From Bacteroidetes bacterium UBA4408 (GTDB taxonomy: Bacteria; Bacteroidota; Bacteroidia; UBA4408), in the NCBI GenBank assembly GCA_002389785.1, contig DGQS01000012.1, positions 1-6,115 of the forward strand: a stretch of DNA of 6,115 nt, given 5' to 3'. Shown piece after piece: positions 6,106-6,115 of the stretch (position 1 is the stretch's first letter; each line of letters opens with the position of its first letter). The notes under the pieces were generated by a model. It had not been told where the DNA came from, did no database searches, and saw only the letters and a program-made list of their open reading frames with translations. Both the position numbers and the translations under genes were made by a program.

Positions 6106-6115
6106 GGAGAGGTAT
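6106..6115 (+). tRNA. Possible 5' end of a tRNA gene (tRNA-Ser-like start), cut by the window edge
   Basis: The last ten bases, GGAGAGGTAT, resemble the start of many bacterial tRNA-Ser genes (GGAGAG acceptor strand followed by G-T). They sit about 8 nt after the expected start of transcription of the promoter at 6066-6092, and no start codon is visible. A purine-rich ribosome binding site for a protein gene would look similar, so this is a hint only. Confidence 0.3.

Noticed and set aside
1..6115. Mobile element, CRISPR array, phage or defence genes
   Set aside because: No transposase, integrase, terminal or direct repeats, or regularly spaced repeats are visible. All six main coding units are assigned to housekeeping or surface-protein families.

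Overview
The window looks like a chromosomal segment from an AT-rich Bacteroidota bacterium, probably of the Chitinophagia/Sphingobacteriia type. The lineage is inferred from four things: a C-terminal type IX secretion (T9SS) sorting domain in the last gene, start codons without strong Shine-Dalgarno sites, a TAnnTTTG-type promoter at the right edge, and the particular form of the cbb3 oxidase proteins (single-haem CcoP with an extended hydrophobic N-terminus).

Positions 1-4312 hold the distal part of a cbb3-type cytochrome c oxidase operon, all on the + strand and tightly packed (gaps of 1-10 nt or ATGA overlaps, apart from the break inside ccoG). In order: the C-terminal end of CcoO (possibly a CcoN-CcoO fusion; its start lies outside the window), a CcoQ-like one-helix subunit, CcoP, the Fe-S assembly factor CcoG, the assembly factor CcoH/FixH, and a TauE/SafE (DsbD_2-like) membrane protein of the kind that accompanies cbb3 operons and is thought to act in copper supply or maturation. 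CcoO and CcoP pass electrons from periplasmic donors to the catalytic CcoN subunit, CcoQ supports the complex, and CcoG, CcoH and the TauE/SafE protein serve metal delivery and assembly. The operon promoter, ccoN, ccoI and ccoS are not visible.

The main anomaly is an in-frame TGA at 2700-2702 that splits ccoG. The N-terminal 318 codons carry the whole polyferredoxin part. The same reading frame continues without a shift after the stop and encodes the expected last membrane helix and Ig-like FixG C-terminal domain, ending at 3149. Read through, the two parts give 467 positions, the normal length for CcoG. This is a single nonsense change, a sequencing error, or a naturally split or recoded gene.

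Positions 4320-4958 (- strand) encode a class I SAM-dependent methyltransferase, convergent with the oxidase operon across only 7 nt. After a 93-nt divergent intergenic region, 5052-6014 (+ strand) encodes a secreted LamG-like protein with a T9SS type A sorting tail. It is followed by a clear intrinsic terminator, then a near-consensus Bacteroidota promoter and, in the last 10 nt, what may be the 5' end of a tRNA gene, possibly tRNA-Ser.

I see no mobile element, CRISPR array, phage gene or clearly new system. Apart from the broken ccoG, this is an ordinary core-metabolism region.
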